In this document: piece after piece, positions 26,201 to 34,291 of the stretch
Layout: each line of letters starts with the position of its first letter
How positions within the stretch are numbered: position 1 is the first letter of the stretch
Assembly: GCF_030159095.1 (NCBI RefSeq)
Contig: NZ_BRXS01000005.1
Span: 186,001-250,000 of the forward strand
Length of the DNA: 64,000 nt
Direction: 5' to 3'
Source of the DNA: Roseisolibacter agri
GTDB taxonomy: Bacteria > Gemmatimonadota > Gemmatimonadetes > Gemmatimonadales > Gemmatimonadaceae
The notes under the pieces: generated by a model
Database searches by the model: none
What the model saw: only the letters and a program-made list of their open reading frames with translations
Told to the model about the DNA's origin: nothing
Position numbers and translations under genes: made by a program

Positions 26201-27190
26201 ATGCCGATCCCACGCCACACCGCCCGCCTCCTCGCGGCGGCCCCGCTGCTCCTCGCGCCGGTCCTCGAGCTGCCGCCGGACCGCACGACCGACCGATCGA
26301 CCGACCGATCGACCGGCCGCCAGCCGCAGGTCGACTCGCGCGCCGCGCTGCTCGTGACGCCCACCTGGCTGGCCGAGCACCTGAGGGATCCCGACCTCGT
26401 GCTGCTGCACGTCGGCGACAAGGCCGAGTACGACCGCGCCCACCTGCCCGGCGCGCGCTACGTGTCGATGCGCGACGTCTCCGTGTCGAGCATGGACCAC
26501 GCGAACGGGTTGATGCTGGAGCTCCCCTCGCCCGACTCCCTCCGCGCGCAGCTGCAGGCGCTCGGCATCTCCGACCGGTCGCGCGTGGTCGTGTACTACG
26601 GCAACGACTGGGTGTCGCCCGCGACGCGCATCGTCTTCACGCTCGACCACGCGGGGCTCGGCGCGCGCACGTCGCTGCTGGACGGCGGCATGAGCGCGTG
26701 GTCGGCGGCCGGCCATCCGACGACGGCCGAGGTGCCGGCGCGCACGGTCGGGAAGCTGTCGCCGCTGCGCACGCGGCCGCTGGTCGTGGACGCCGAGTAC
26801 GTGAAGGCGCACGTGAACGCGCCCGGCAGCCGCGTCATCGACGCGCGCGCGGCGGTGTTCTACGACGGCGTGGAGGGGAACGACGCGCGCCGCGGTCACG
26901 TCGCCGGCGCGCGCAGCCTGCCGTTCACGCAGGTCACCGACGACCGCATGCGCCTGCGCAGCGCCGAGGAGCTGACGGCGCTCTTCCGCGCGGCGGGCGT
27001 GGGGCCGCGCGACACGGTGGTCGCGTACTGCCACATCGGGCAGCAGGCCACCGCGGTGCTGTTCGCGGCGCGCACGCTGGGGCATCCGGTCCGGCTGTTC
27101 GACGGCTCGTACCAGGAGTGGGGGCGCCGCCCCGAGCTGCCGGTCGAGAACCCGGCGGCCCGCGGCGCCAGCGGGAGCGCGAAGCCGTGA
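26201..27190 (+). CDS. Exported tandem-rhodanese sulfurtransferase
   Basis: 329 residues. An N-terminal signal-like segment (LLAAAPLLLAPVLELP) is followed by a short DRSTDRST repeat coded by tandem CGACCGAT DNA (about 26284-26314). Two rhodanese domains follow: an inactive first (LVLLHVGDKAEYDRAHLPGA, no Cys at the loop) and an active second with Cys277 in VAYCHIGQQAT. This is the layout of thiosulfate/3-mercaptopyruvate sulfurtransferases. Location outside the cytoplasm suggests it handles imported or periplasmic thiosulfate. First gene of the sulfur operon. Confidence 0.88.
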   Translation: MPIPRHTARLLAAAPLLLAPVLELPPDRTTDRSTDRSTGRQPQVDSRAALLVTPTWLAEHLRDPDLVLLHVGDKAEYDRAHLPGARYVSMRDVSVSSMDHANGLMLELPSPDSLRAQLQALGISDRSRVVVYYGNDWVSPATRIVFTLDHAGLGARTSLLDGGMSAWSAAGHPTTAEVPARTVGKLSPLRTRPLVVDAEYVKAHVNAPGSRVIDARAAVFYDGVEGNDARRGHVAGARSLPFTQVTDDRMRLRSAEELTALFRAAGVGPRDTVVAYCHIGQQATAVLFAARTLGHPVRLFDGSYQEWGRRPELPVENPAARGASGSAKP

Positions 27191-27705
27191 GCGCTCGCGC
27201 GCCGCGTCCGTACGCGGATCCGTACCTCACCGGCGTCGGCCTGGGGCTCGTGCTGCTCGCCGCGTTCGTGCTGGTGGGGCGCGGGCTCGGCGCCTCCGGC
27301 GCGTTCGCGACCGCCGCGGCGACGGTGGTGGACGCCGCGTCGCCGGCGGCCGCGCGCGCGAACGCGTTCTTCGCCGACCACCTGGACGCCGGCGGCCTGC
27401 TGCGCGACTGGCTGGTGGTCGAGATCCTCGGCGTGATGATCGGCGGCTTCGCGTCGGCGGCGCTGGCGGGGCGGCTGCGCCTCGCGGTGGACCGCGGGCC
27501 GCGCACGTCGATCGCGGAGCGGGTGCTGCTGGCGATCGGCGGCGGCGCGGTGATGGGCGCGGGCGCGGTGCTCGCGCGCGGCTGCACCAGCGGCCAGGCG
27601 CTCACCGGGGGCGCGCTGCTGAGCGTCGGCAGCTGGCTCTTCGTCGGGGCGGCGTTCGCGACGGCGTACGGCGCGGCGTGGGCGCTGCGGCGGGTGTGGA
27701 CGTGA
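27187..27705 (+). CDS. YeeE/YedE-family thiosulfate/sulfur transporter, half-size subunit
   Basis: 172 residues, four to five membrane helices. The diagnostic motif ARGCTSGQALTGGALLSVGS contains the conserved cysteine found in TsuA/YeeE proteins, which move thiosulfate through a chain of cysteines. Starts with GTG in a GTGA overlap with the rhodanese gene. At half the length of TsuA it is expected to work with the following DUF6691 gene as a two-part permease. Confidence 0.88.
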   Translation: MSARAPRPYADPYLTGVGLGLVLLAAFVLVGRGLGASGAFATAAATVVDAASPAAARANAFFADHLDAGGLLRDWLVVEILGVMIGGFASAALAGRLRLAVDRGPRTSIAERVLLAIGGGAVMGAGAVLARGCTSGQALTGGALLSVGSWLFVGAAFATAYGAAWALRRVWT

Positions 27706-28298
27706 CGGCCCCGCTCACCGAGACGGGCGCGCTGGGCGCGGCCGGCGCGCTCGCGGCCGCGCTGCTGGTCGGCATCGCGTTCGGCTGGTGCCTGGAGCGC
27801 GCGGGGCTGGGGAACGCGCGCAAGCTCGTCGCGCAGTTCTACCTCACGGACCTCGCCGTCTTCAAGGTGATGTTCAGCGCGATCGTGACGGCGATGCTGG
27901 GCGCGTTCTGGCTGTCGCGTCTCGGAGTGCTGGACCTGTCGCTGGTGCACGTGCCCGAGACGTGGCTGCTGCCGCAGCTCGCGGGCGGCGCGCAGTTCGG
28001 CGTCGGGATGGCGACGGCGGGGCTGTGCCCGGGCACCGCGTGCGTGAGCGCGGCGACCGGCCGCGGCGACGGGCTCGCGGTCGTCGCCGGCTTCCTCGCC
28101 GGCGTGCTGCTCGCGGGTGCGGCGCTGCCGCGCATCGCCGGCTTCTTCACGAGCACGGCGCGCGGCGTGGACACGCTGCCCGCGCGGCTCGGCGTGTCGC
28201 AGGGCGCGGTCGTGCTGCTGATCGTCGCGCTGGCGCTCGCCGGCTTCGCGGTCGCGGGCCGGATCGAGCGGGCGCGCGGCGCGCGGCGCGTCGCATGA
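27702..28298 (+). CDS. DUF6691 (YeeE/YedE second half) membrane protein
   Basis: 198 residues, five or so hydrophobic segments. GWCLERAGLGNARKLVAQFY, VFKVMFSAIVTAMLG and GLCPGTACVSAATGRGDG are characteristic of the second YeeE/YedE-type subunit and hold conserved cysteines (GWC, GLCPGTAC). GTGA overlap with the gene before and ATGA overlap with the gene after indicate translational coupling. Inferred to form the sulfur-compound channel with the preceding gene. Confidence 0.88.
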   Translation: MTAPLTETGALGAAGALAAALLVGIAFGWCLERAGLGNARKLVAQFYLTDLAVFKVMFSAIVTAMLGAFWLSRLGVLDLSLVHVPETWLLPQLAGGAQFGVGMATAGLCPGTACVSAATGRGDGLAVVAGFLAGVLLAGAALPRIAGFFTSTARGVDTLPARLGVSQGAVVLLIVALALAGFAVAGRIERARGARRVA

Positions 28299-28867
28299 CG
28301 ACCACTCGCATCCTCGCGGGCGTGGCCGCGCTGCTCGCGGTCGGCGCGGCGCTCATGGGAAGCCCCGCGCCCGCGCCGCGCGGTGGCGCCGTCGACGTTG
28401 CGGCGCTGGCGCGCGAGATCGACCGCGAGGCGGACCACGTCACCGCCGTCGAGCTGGCGCAGTGGATCCGCGAGCGGAAGGACGGGCTGCGCGTGATCGA
28501 CGTGCGCGCGGACTCCGAGTACGCGGCCTACCACATCCCGAGCGCCGAGCGACTGGGGATGGCGGAGGTGGCGGCATTGCGGCCGAGCGCGGGCCAGACG
28601 CTCGTGCTCTACAGCGAGGGCGGCGCGCACGCGGCGCAGGCCTGGGTGCTGCTGCGCGCGGCCGGCCACCAGCGCGTCTACTTCCTGCGCGGCGGGCTGC
28701 TCGACTGGATGGAGCAGGTGATGAACCCGGTGAACGCCGACGCGCGCGTCGCGGAGCTGAGCCGCTACTTCGGCGGCGTCCCGCGCGCGGGCGCCGTGCC
28801 GGAGCCTGGTGCCACGCTCACCCCGGCCAGCGGCGCGGTGGCGCGCATGCGGAGGCGCGGATGCTGA
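28295..28867 (+). CDS. Rhodanese-like protein lacking the catalytic cysteine
   Basis: 190 residues. A hydrophobic N-terminus (LAGVAALLAVGAALMG) anchors or exports it. The rhodanese fold is clear (GLRVIDVRADSEYAAYHIPS, VYFLRGGLLDWMEQVM), but the active loop reads LYSEGGAHAA: Ser107 stands where Cys is expected. It cannot carry a persulfide there, so a binding or scaffold role in the operon is more likely than transfer. The 3' end overlaps the next gene by seven bases. Confidence 0.85.
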   Translation: MTTTRILAGVAALLAVGAALMGSPAPAPRGGAVDVAALAREIDREADHVTAVELAQWIRERKDGLRVIDVRADSEYAAYHIPSAERLGMAEVAALRPSAGQTLVLYSEGGAHAAQAWVLLRAAGHQRVYFLRGGLLDWMEQVMNPVNADARVAELSRYFGGVPRAGAVPEPGATLTPASGAVARMRRRGC

Positions 28868-30264
28868 CCGAGACGCTGCGCCGCACGCAGGCATTCGGCA
28901 TCGATGCGGACGTGGACTTCGCCGCGCTGCGCGCGCGCGAGTTCGCGCGGCTGGACGCCGACTCCCACGCGTACCTCGACTACACGGGCAGCGCGCTCTA
29001 TCCCGAGTCGCTGGTCACCGCGCACGCGGAGCTGCTGCGCGGCGCCGTGCTCGGCAACCCGCACGCGGAGAGCCCGGCGTCGCTCGCCAGCTCCGCGCTC
29101 ATCGCGGAGGCGCGCGCGCGCGTGCTGCGCTTCCTCGACGCCGATCCGTCGGAGTACGCGGTCGTCTTCACGCCGAACGCCACGGGCGCGCTGCGGCTGG
29201 TGGGCGAGGCGTACGCGTTCGGGCGCGAGGCACCGCTCGTGCTCTCGGCCGACAACCACAACTCGGTGAACGGGCTGCGCGAGCACGCACGTCGCGCGGG
29301 CGCCGCGGTGCACGTGCTGCCGCTGGACGAACAGCTCCGCCTCGCGCGCCCCGAGGCGTCGCTGCGGGCGCTGCGCGCGACGCACGCGGGGCAGGGGCTG
29401 CTGGCGTTTCCGGCGCAGTCCAACTTCTCGGGCGCGCGGCATCCGCTGTCCCTCGTGCGCGCGGCGCGCTCGCTGGGCTACGCGGTGCTGCTGGATGCAG
29501 CCGCCTGGGTGCCGACGAGCCCCCTCTCGCTGCGCGCGGTGCCGGCGGACTTCGTCGCGCTCTCGTTCTACAAGATGTTCGGCTATCCCACCGGCGTCGG
29601 CGCGCTGGTCGCGCGCCACGACGCGCTGGCGGCGCTGCGGCGGCCGTGGTTCGCGGGCGGGACGGTGGAGTACGTCTCGGTGCAGCACGGCACGCACCTG
29701 CTGCGGCCCGGCGCCGACGGCTTCGAGGACGGCACGGCGGACTTCCTCGCGCTCGGTGCCATCGGCGCGGGGCTCGACTTCCTCGACGACGTGGGGCTCG
29801 ACCGCGTGCGCACGCGCGTCGCGGCGCTCACCGCGCGACTCGTCGCCGCGCTGGGCGCGCTCACGCACCGCGACGGCGCGCCGCTGGTGCGGCTCTACGG
29901 CCCGGCGGACCCCTGCGACCGCGGCGGCACGGTGACGTTCAACGTGCTCGACGCGCGCGGCGACGCCATTCCGTTCTCGGACGTGGAGGCGCGGGCGCGC
30001 GCGGCGCGCGTGTCGGTGCGCGGCGGCTGCTTCTGCAACCCGGGCGCGTCGGAGGCGGCGTTCGGCTTCCCCTTCGAGGCGACCGCGCGCTGTCTGGCGG
30101 CGACGACGCGCGCGGGGTGGAGCCTGGAGCGGTTCGCGGACTGCCTGCGCGGCCACGCGGTGGGCGCGGTGCGAGCCTCGGTCGGGATCCCGACGAGCGA
30201 TGCGGACCTCGACCGGCTGGTCGAGGTGGTGGCCGCGATGGCCGACGACCCGGGCGGCCGCTGA
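28861..30264 (+). CDS. Class V aminotransferase / cysteine-desulfurase-like, resembling MOCOS N-terminal domain
   Basis: 467 residues. PLP fold type I with Lys238 in SFYKMFGYPTGVGAL; this block, AYLDYTGSALYPESL, LLAFPAQSNFSG and RGGCFCNPGASE match the desulfurase domain of molybdenum-cofactor sulfurases. That domain takes sulfur from cysteine as a persulfide; the cysteines of GGCFCNPG are candidates. No MOSC domain is attached. In this operon it would supply or receive sulfur alongside the rhodaneses and permease. The exact substrate is inferred. Confidence 0.87.
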   Translation: MLTETLRRTQAFGIDADVDFAALRAREFARLDADSHAYLDYTGSALYPESLVTAHAELLRGAVLGNPHAESPASLASSALIAEARARVLRFLDADPSEYAVVFTPNATGALRLVGEAYAFGREAPLVLSADNHNSVNGLREHARRAGAAVHVLPLDEQLRLARPEASLRALRATHAGQGLLAFPAQSNFSGARHPLSLVRAARSLGYAVLLDAAAWVPTSPLSLRAVPADFVALSFYKMFGYPTGVGALVARHDALAALRRPWFAGGTVEYVSVQHGTHLLRPGADGFEDGTADFLALGAIGAGLDFLDDVGLDRVRTRVAALTARLVAALGALTHRDGAPLVRLYGPADPCDRGGTVTFNVLDARGDAIPFSDVEARARAARVSVRGGCFCNPGASEAAFGFPFEATARCLAATTRAGWSLERFADCLRGHAVGAVRASVGIPTSDADLDRLVEVVAAMADDPGGR

Positions 30265-30271
30265 GGGTGCG

Positions 30272-30913
30272 TCAGGGCGCCGGCCGCCGCGCCATCCCGA
30301 ACATCATCAGCCGCGTCGTCTCCTCGACCAGCGCCTCCAGCGACGGCGCGACGCCGGCCGTCTGCCCGTCGAGCGAGAGCATCACGAGGCCGTGCAGCAT
30401 CGACCAGAGCGCGACGGCCATGATCGCGGGGTCGCCGGGGCCCACGAGTCCCGCCGTCTGCAGCGCGCCGATCCCCTCGGCCACGAAGCCGAGGATTCCG
30501 TGCGACTCGGCGCGCAGATCGGGAAAGTCGGCGTGCCGCGCCACCTCCGGCCCGAACATCACGCGGTATTCGGCCGGGTGCGCGTGGGCGAAGCGCACGT
30601 AGGCGAAGGCCACCTGCCGGAAGCCCGCCGGGCCCTCGGCCGACCGCGCCGCCTCCAGCATCGCCTCGCGCATGCGGCGGAAGCCGTCCTCCGCCACCGC
30701 AGCCACCAGCTCCCGTCTGTCGGCAAAGTGGCGGTAGGGTGCCGTCTGGCTGACACCGGCCGCTCGGGCGACGCCGCGTAGCGTCAGCGCCTCGGGCCCC
30801 TCCGTCCGCAGCAGCGTCAGCGCGGCGCGGATGAGCGCGGGCCGGAGATCGCCGTGGTGGTAGGCGCGCGGCTCGTCGGCGGCGGCGGAGTCGGAGCGGG
30901 CTCGGGGAGACAT
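30272..30913 (-). CDS. TetR/AcrR-family repressor
   Basis: 213 residues. N-terminal TetR helix-turn-helix (LIRAALTLLRTEGPEALTLR, GVARAAGVSQTAPYRHFADR, residues 24-68), preceded by HHGDLRPAL as in TetR proteins with a TetR_C_33/WHG-type C-terminal domain. The C-terminal ligand domain is alpha-helical with HGLVMLSLDG. Start 30913 is the first ATG after the operators; sequence upstream in frame runs through them. It likely represses both itself and the divergent TonB receptor through the two palindromes. Confidence 0.93.
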   Translation of the reverse strand: MSPRARSDSAAADEPRAYHHGDLRPALIRAALTLLRTEGPEALTLRGVARAAGVSQTAPYRHFADRRELVAAVAEDGFRRMREAMLEAARSAEGPAGFRQVAFAYVRFAHAHPAEYRVMFGPEVARHADFPDLRAESHGILGFVAEGIGALQTAGLVGPGDPAIMAVALWSMLHGLVMLSLDGQTAGVAPSLEALVEETTRLMMFGMARRPAP

Positions 30914-30927
30914 GTCCGGAAAATATG

Positions 30928-30971
30928 TGTTGACAGCGTCAACATCCGCTACAATGTTGACGCTGTAAACA
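30928..30971. promoter_or_regulatory. Two TetR-type operators and -10 box between TetR and TonB-receptor genes
   Basis: Site 1 (30928-30944) is TGTTGAC-AGC-GTCAACA, a perfect palindrome. Site 2 (30955-30971) is TGTTGAC-GCT-GTAAACA, one mismatch. Centres are 27 bp apart. TACAAT (30950-30955) between them is a good plus-strand -10, and TTGACA is embedded in site 1, though only 14 bp away. Binding here would block both divergent promoters. Confidence 0.85.
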
Positions 30972-31016
30972 TTCCGCCGGCCGTCGCCGACCCCGTCGCA
31001 TCCTGAGGTGCCCGCC

Positions 31017-33527
31017 ATGCGCTCCGCCCGCCGCTCGCTCGCCGTCCTCGCCCTCCTGTGCTCGGTCCCGTCCCTCGCCGCTGCCCAGGCCGCCGCGCCG
31101 AACCCCGACCTGCAGGAGTGCGTCGGGCTGGCCGAGCGGGGTCAGGCGGCGGCCGCCCTCCCGCCGGGGCGTCGGGCGGAGGCGCTCTTCCGCGCGCGGC
31201 TCGCCCGCCAGCCCCGCGACGTCGAGGCGATCGTCGGCCTCGCCCGCGCGCTCAGCCAGTGCGTCCTCCCGTCCGCCGACTTCGCGACGCAGGGCGAGCT
31301 GAGCGCGCAGGCGATCGAGCTGCTGGAGACGGCGCTCGAGCTCGACACGAACCACTGGGTCGCCCGCTTCGTGCTCGCGTCCATCCACTTCCGGTCGCCA
31401 GCATTCCTGGGCCGGGCGCCGCGCGCGGCGCGTGAGCTGGACGTGCTCCTGCAGCACTCCGGCGACGCGACGGCCAACCCGCGGCTCGCGCGCGCCTTCG
31501 AGATGCGCGGCGTCCTGTGGAGTCGCGCCGGTCGCGCGGACAGCGCCCGCGCCGTGTGGGCCCGAGGCGCCCGCCTCTTCCCGTCGGATGGCGCACTGCG
31601 CGCCCTCGCCGACAGTGCGGGCGCCACGACGGCGCCGGTCGCTCCGTCGTCGGCCGCGGCGCTGAACGCCGTGCGCGTGGTCGCCACCGCGTCCGCGCCG
31701 CTCTTGGCCACGCCGTCCGTGCGGACCGTGGGGCGCGCGCAGGTGCTGATGGCCGCTGGCGCGGGCGCCGACGTCCTGCAGGCGGTGCAGCTGCAGCCCG
31801 GCGCGACCCGCGTGGGCGAGGGGAGCGACGTCTACACGCGTGGCGGCGACCCGGCCGAGACCTCGCTCTCGCTGGACGGCGGCCGCGTGCTCTCGATCGC
31901 GCGGTTCGAGGGGCTCGGCGGCGGGATGTTCGGCGCGCTGGAGCCCTTCGTCGTGCGCGGCGTGCGCTACTCCAGCGGCGGCTTCTCGGCCCGCCACGGC
32001 AACGCGCTCTCGGGCGTGCTCGAGATCGAGACTGACGGCCGGCCGCGCGAGCGGCAGCTGCGTGCCGGCGCGAGCCTCGTGCAGGCCAGCGGCACCGCGC
32101 GCGCGCCCATCGGCCGGCGCGCGGGCGCGTGGGCCAGTGCGCGGGTCAGCCATACCGGCGCGCTGCTGGCGACGCACGGACGGACGCGCGAGTTCGACGG
32201 CGCGCCACATTCCGAGGAGGCGATCGCATCGTTCGTCGCGTCGCCGTCGCCGACCAGCGAGCTGCGCGCGACGGCGCTCGTCGAGCGCGACGAGGCACGG
32301 CGCATCGTCGGCGCGCACGGGTGGACGGGCCCGTTCCACTCGGCGGGCGGCACGCGCGCGCTGCTCGTGTCGTCGCGCTGGGTGGCGCCGCGCGCGCCGG
32401 TGCTCGTGCGCGCGAGCGTGGCGGGCAGCCGGCGCGACAACGCGTGGGACTTCGGCGTGCTGGCGCGCGACCGCGACGAGGGAAGCCTCGTCGCACGCGC
32501 CGACGTCGAGTGGACGGCGTCGACCGCGCTCACGGTGCGCGGCGGCGCGGAGGAGGGCGCGTTCGCGCGCACCGAGCGCGGCACGCTGCCGACGACGGCG
32601 AGCGTCGCACCGACCTCACCGACGCGCGGGCTCGGCGGGGCTACGAGCCGCGCGCGGCACCACGGCGGGTGGGCGGAGGCCGAGTGGACGCAGGGCGCGG
32701 CGACGCTGACCGCGGGCGTGCGCGCGGACCGTCTGCCCGGCGAGTCGCGCACGACGCTCGATCCGCGCGTGGCGGTCGCCGCGCGGCGCGGCGCGTGGAC
32801 GGGGCGCGTGAGCGGCGGCGTGTTCCACCAGGGCCGCTGGCGCGCGACGCCGACGGTCCCGGATGCGGGGACGCCGTCCGGCATCCCGGGTACCGCGCGC
32901 CACCTCGTCGTCGGGCTGGAGCGCGAGGCCCCAACGGGCACGCTCCGCGTGGAGGGGTACCACAAGGCGTACGCGGACTACGCCGCGCACGGCGACGGGC
33001 CGCGCATCACGTCCGGCACGTCGCGCGGGCTCGACCTGATCGCGCAGCGCACGGGCAGTGGGCGCGTCACGGGATGGCTCGCGTGGTCGCTGCTGGACGC
33101 GACGGTGCGCCTGGCCGACGGCACCCGCGTGCGCGCGCCGTTCGACGTCACGCACTCCGTCACCGCGTCGGCGACCGTGGCGCTGCCGCGCGAGTGGAGC
33201 GTGGGCTCGACGGTGCGTTACGGCACCGGCACGCCCCTCACGCCCGTCGTGGGCGGCACCGCGCTGGCGGACGGGCGGTTCGCGCCGGCCTACGGCGCGA
33301 CGATGGGCGACCGGCTGCCGGCGCACGCGCGCGCCGACCTGCGCGTGATGCGCTTCGTGCGCACGCCGAGCGTGCTGCTGACGCCCTTCGTGGAGGTGCT
33401 CAACGTCGCGGGGCGGGCCAACGCGACGGCCGTGACGTACGACGCGCGCTACCGCACGCGCACGCTGGTACCGTCGTTCTTCGCGCAGCGCACCGTGGTG
33501 GCGGGCGCGGAGGTGCAGTTCCGCTGA
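31017..33527 (+). CDS. TonB-dependent receptor with N-terminal TPR-like periplasmic domain
   Basis: 836 residues. Signal peptide (RRSLAVLALLCSVPSLAAAQ), then about 180 residues of helical TPR-like repeat (AEALFRARLARQPRDVEAIV, AIELLETALELDTNHWVAR, FEMRGVLWSRAGRADSARAV). A plug-like region follows (QVLMAAGAGADVLQAVQLQP then GEGSDVYTRGGDPAETSLSL) and a beta-barrel ending in VVAGAEVQFR. Fusing TPR to a TonB receptor is unusual. ATG 31017 has TGAGG upstream. The divergent TetR gene and operators suggest it is induced by a small molecule, perhaps its own substrate. Confidence 0.85.
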   Translation: MRSARRSLAVLALLCSVPSLAAAQAAAPNPDLQECVGLAERGQAAAALPPGRRAEALFRARLARQPRDVEAIVGLARALSQCVLPSADFATQGELSAQAIELLETALELDTNHWVARFVLASIHFRSPAFLGRAPRAARELDVLLQHSGDATANPRLARAFEMRGVLWSRAGRADSARAVWARGARLFPSDGALRALADSAGATTAPVAPSSAAALNAVRVVATASAPLLATPSVRTVGRAQVLMAAGAGADVLQAVQLQPGATRVGEGSDVYTRGGDPAETSLSLDGGRVLSIARFEGLGGGMFGALEPFVVRGVRYSSGGFSARHGNALSGVLEIETDGRPRERQLRAGASLVQASGTARAPIGRRAGAWASARVSHTGALLATHGRTREFDGAPHSEEAIASFVASPSPTSELRATALVERDEARRIVGAHGWTGPFHSAGGTRALLVSSRWVAPRAPVLVRASVAGSRRDNAWDFGVLARDRDEGSLVARADVEWTASTALTVRGGAEEGAFARTERGTLPTTASVAPTSPTRGLGGATSRARHHGGWAEAEWTQGAATLTAGVRADRLPGESRTTLDPRVAVAARRGAWTGRVSGGVFHQGRWRATPTVPDAGTPSGIPGTARHLVVGLEREAPTGTLRVEGYHKAYADYAAHGDGPRITSGTSRGLDLIAQRTGSGRVTGWLAWSLLDATVRLADGTRVRAPFDVTHSVTASATVALPREWSVGSTVRYGTGTPLTPVVGGTALADGRFAPAYGATMGDRLPAHARADLRVMRFVRTPSVLLTPFVEVLNVAGRANATAVTYDARYRTRTLVPSFFAQRTVVAGAEVQFR

Positions 33528-33567
33528 CGGTGCGCGCGTCGCGACGCGCACCGTCGGCGTGGCACGG

Positions 33568-33864
33568 TCAGGACGTCTGCTCGGGCGTGGCGGCCGCGGT
33601 CGTCGTGGGGCGACGGTTCCAGCGGCTCGGCGCCGGCGCGGCGCGGCGCGCCAGCAGCTCGTCGTAGTACGCGACCACGCGCGCCTGGACCGTCGCGGGC
33701 GTGTCGTCCGGCTCGGCGCGGAAGGGCGCGTGGCGCTGGTGCTGCTCGGTCGAGACCTGGAACCACCACCACGCGTCGTTGCGGGCGTGGCGCGACGCCT
33801 CGACGACGCACGTGAAGGTGCGATCGGCGTCGACGAAGGCGAAGGGCTGGGGCGTCTGGCTCAT
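33568..33864 (-). CDS. Small hypothetical protein
   Basis: 98 residues, soluble, rich in Trp and Arg: FVDADRTFTCVVEASRHA, NDAWWWFQVSTEQHQRHAPF and VVAYYDELLARRAAPAP. I do not recognise a family, though a small beta-strand plus helix fold is plausible. GAGGAGC lies before ATG 33864. It lies 59 bp downstream of infA on the same strand and may be read through from it. Confidence 0.65.
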   Translation of the reverse strand: MSQTPQPFAFVDADRTFTCVVEASRHARNDAWWWFQVSTEQHQRHAPFRAEPDDTPATVQARVVAYYDELLARRAAPAPSRWNRRPTTTAAATPEQTS

Positions 33865-33923
33865 GGCTGCTCCTCGGACCGGAAGGGAATCGGGATCGGT
33901 GACGGCGGCGGACCGGCGCGCGA

Positions 33924-34142
33924 TCACGTCTTGTGGCGGAACGTGATGCGGCCGCGCGAGAGGTCGTACGGCGAGACGTCGACCTTCACGCGGTCCCCGG
34001 CGAGGACGCGGATGCGGAACTTCCGCATCTTCCCGGCGAGCGTCGCCATGACGACGTGGCCGGCGTCGAGCGAGACCCGGAACATGGCGCTGGGCAGCAC
34101 CTCGGTGATGACGCCCTCGAGCTCGATGGCCTCTTCCTTCAA
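33924..34142 (-). CDS. infA: Translation initiation factor IF-1
   Basis: 72 residues, the exact size of bacterial IF-1, an OB-fold protein that sits in the 30S A site during initiation. Conserved blocks are intact: [55 protein letters not shown]. The start is most likely TTG at 34142: AAGGAG ends seven bases upstream, whereas the in-frame GTG at 34148 lies one base from it and is too close. A rare TTG start plus a leader terminator point to controlled expression. Confidence 0.95.
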   Translation of the reverse strand: MKEEAIELEGVITEVLPSAMFRVSLDAGHVVMATLAGKMRKFRIRVLAGDRVKVDVSPYDLSRGRITFRHKT

Positions 34143-34236
34143 GCGCACTCTCCTTGGCGGAACGAAAAAAGGGCCCCGCGAGAGCGAGGGCCCTTGTCCA
34201 TCAGCGGTGTATGCGCGTCGGCGCATGTGTCGCTGA
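34143..34236 (-). promoter_or_regulatory. Structured infA leader with 5' hairpin and intrinsic terminator (probable attenuator)
   Basis: The message would start at the foot of a symmetrical hairpin (34201-34236: outer arms TCAGCG/CGCTGA, inner arms ATGCGC/GCGCAT, loop CGAC). Then comes a terminator, GGGCCC-T-CGC-TCTC-GCG-GGGCCC with six Ts (34194 down to 34165), then AAGGAG (34155-34150) and the TTG start. The terminator is too close to the start (22 bp) for a promoter to fit between, so transcription must pass it. Confidence 0.7.
34165..34194 (-). terminator. Rho-independent terminator within the infA leader
   Basis: GC-rich stem (GGGCCC and CGC arms, one T bulge, TCTC loop) followed directly by TTTTTT on the minus strand. 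It is the only hairpin in the window with a proper T tract. It may end the upstream M48 operon as well as attenuate infA. Confidence 0.85.
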
Positions 34237-34240
34237 CCTA

Positions 34241-34269
34241 AAGCTAGACGGGCGCACCGGTTGGGGCAA
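34241..34269 (-). promoter_or_regulatory. infA promoter
   Basis: On the minus strand TTGCCC (34269-34264), 17-bp spacer, TAGCTT (34246-34241). Initiation about seven bases on falls at 34234-34236, exactly where the leader hairpin begins. Confidence 0.7.
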
Positions 34270-34291
34270 TGCGCGCGGCATGGCAGATCGC

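Noticed and set aside
26278-26318. Short CGACCGAT tandem as a regulatory repeat
   Set aside because: It lies inside the rhodanese coding region and simply encodes a DRST linker after the signal peptide.
34201-34236. tRNA-like or riboswitch-like fold upstream of infA
   Set aside because: The symmetrical hairpin has no clover-leaf features and matches no riboswitch I know; kept only as part of the leader.
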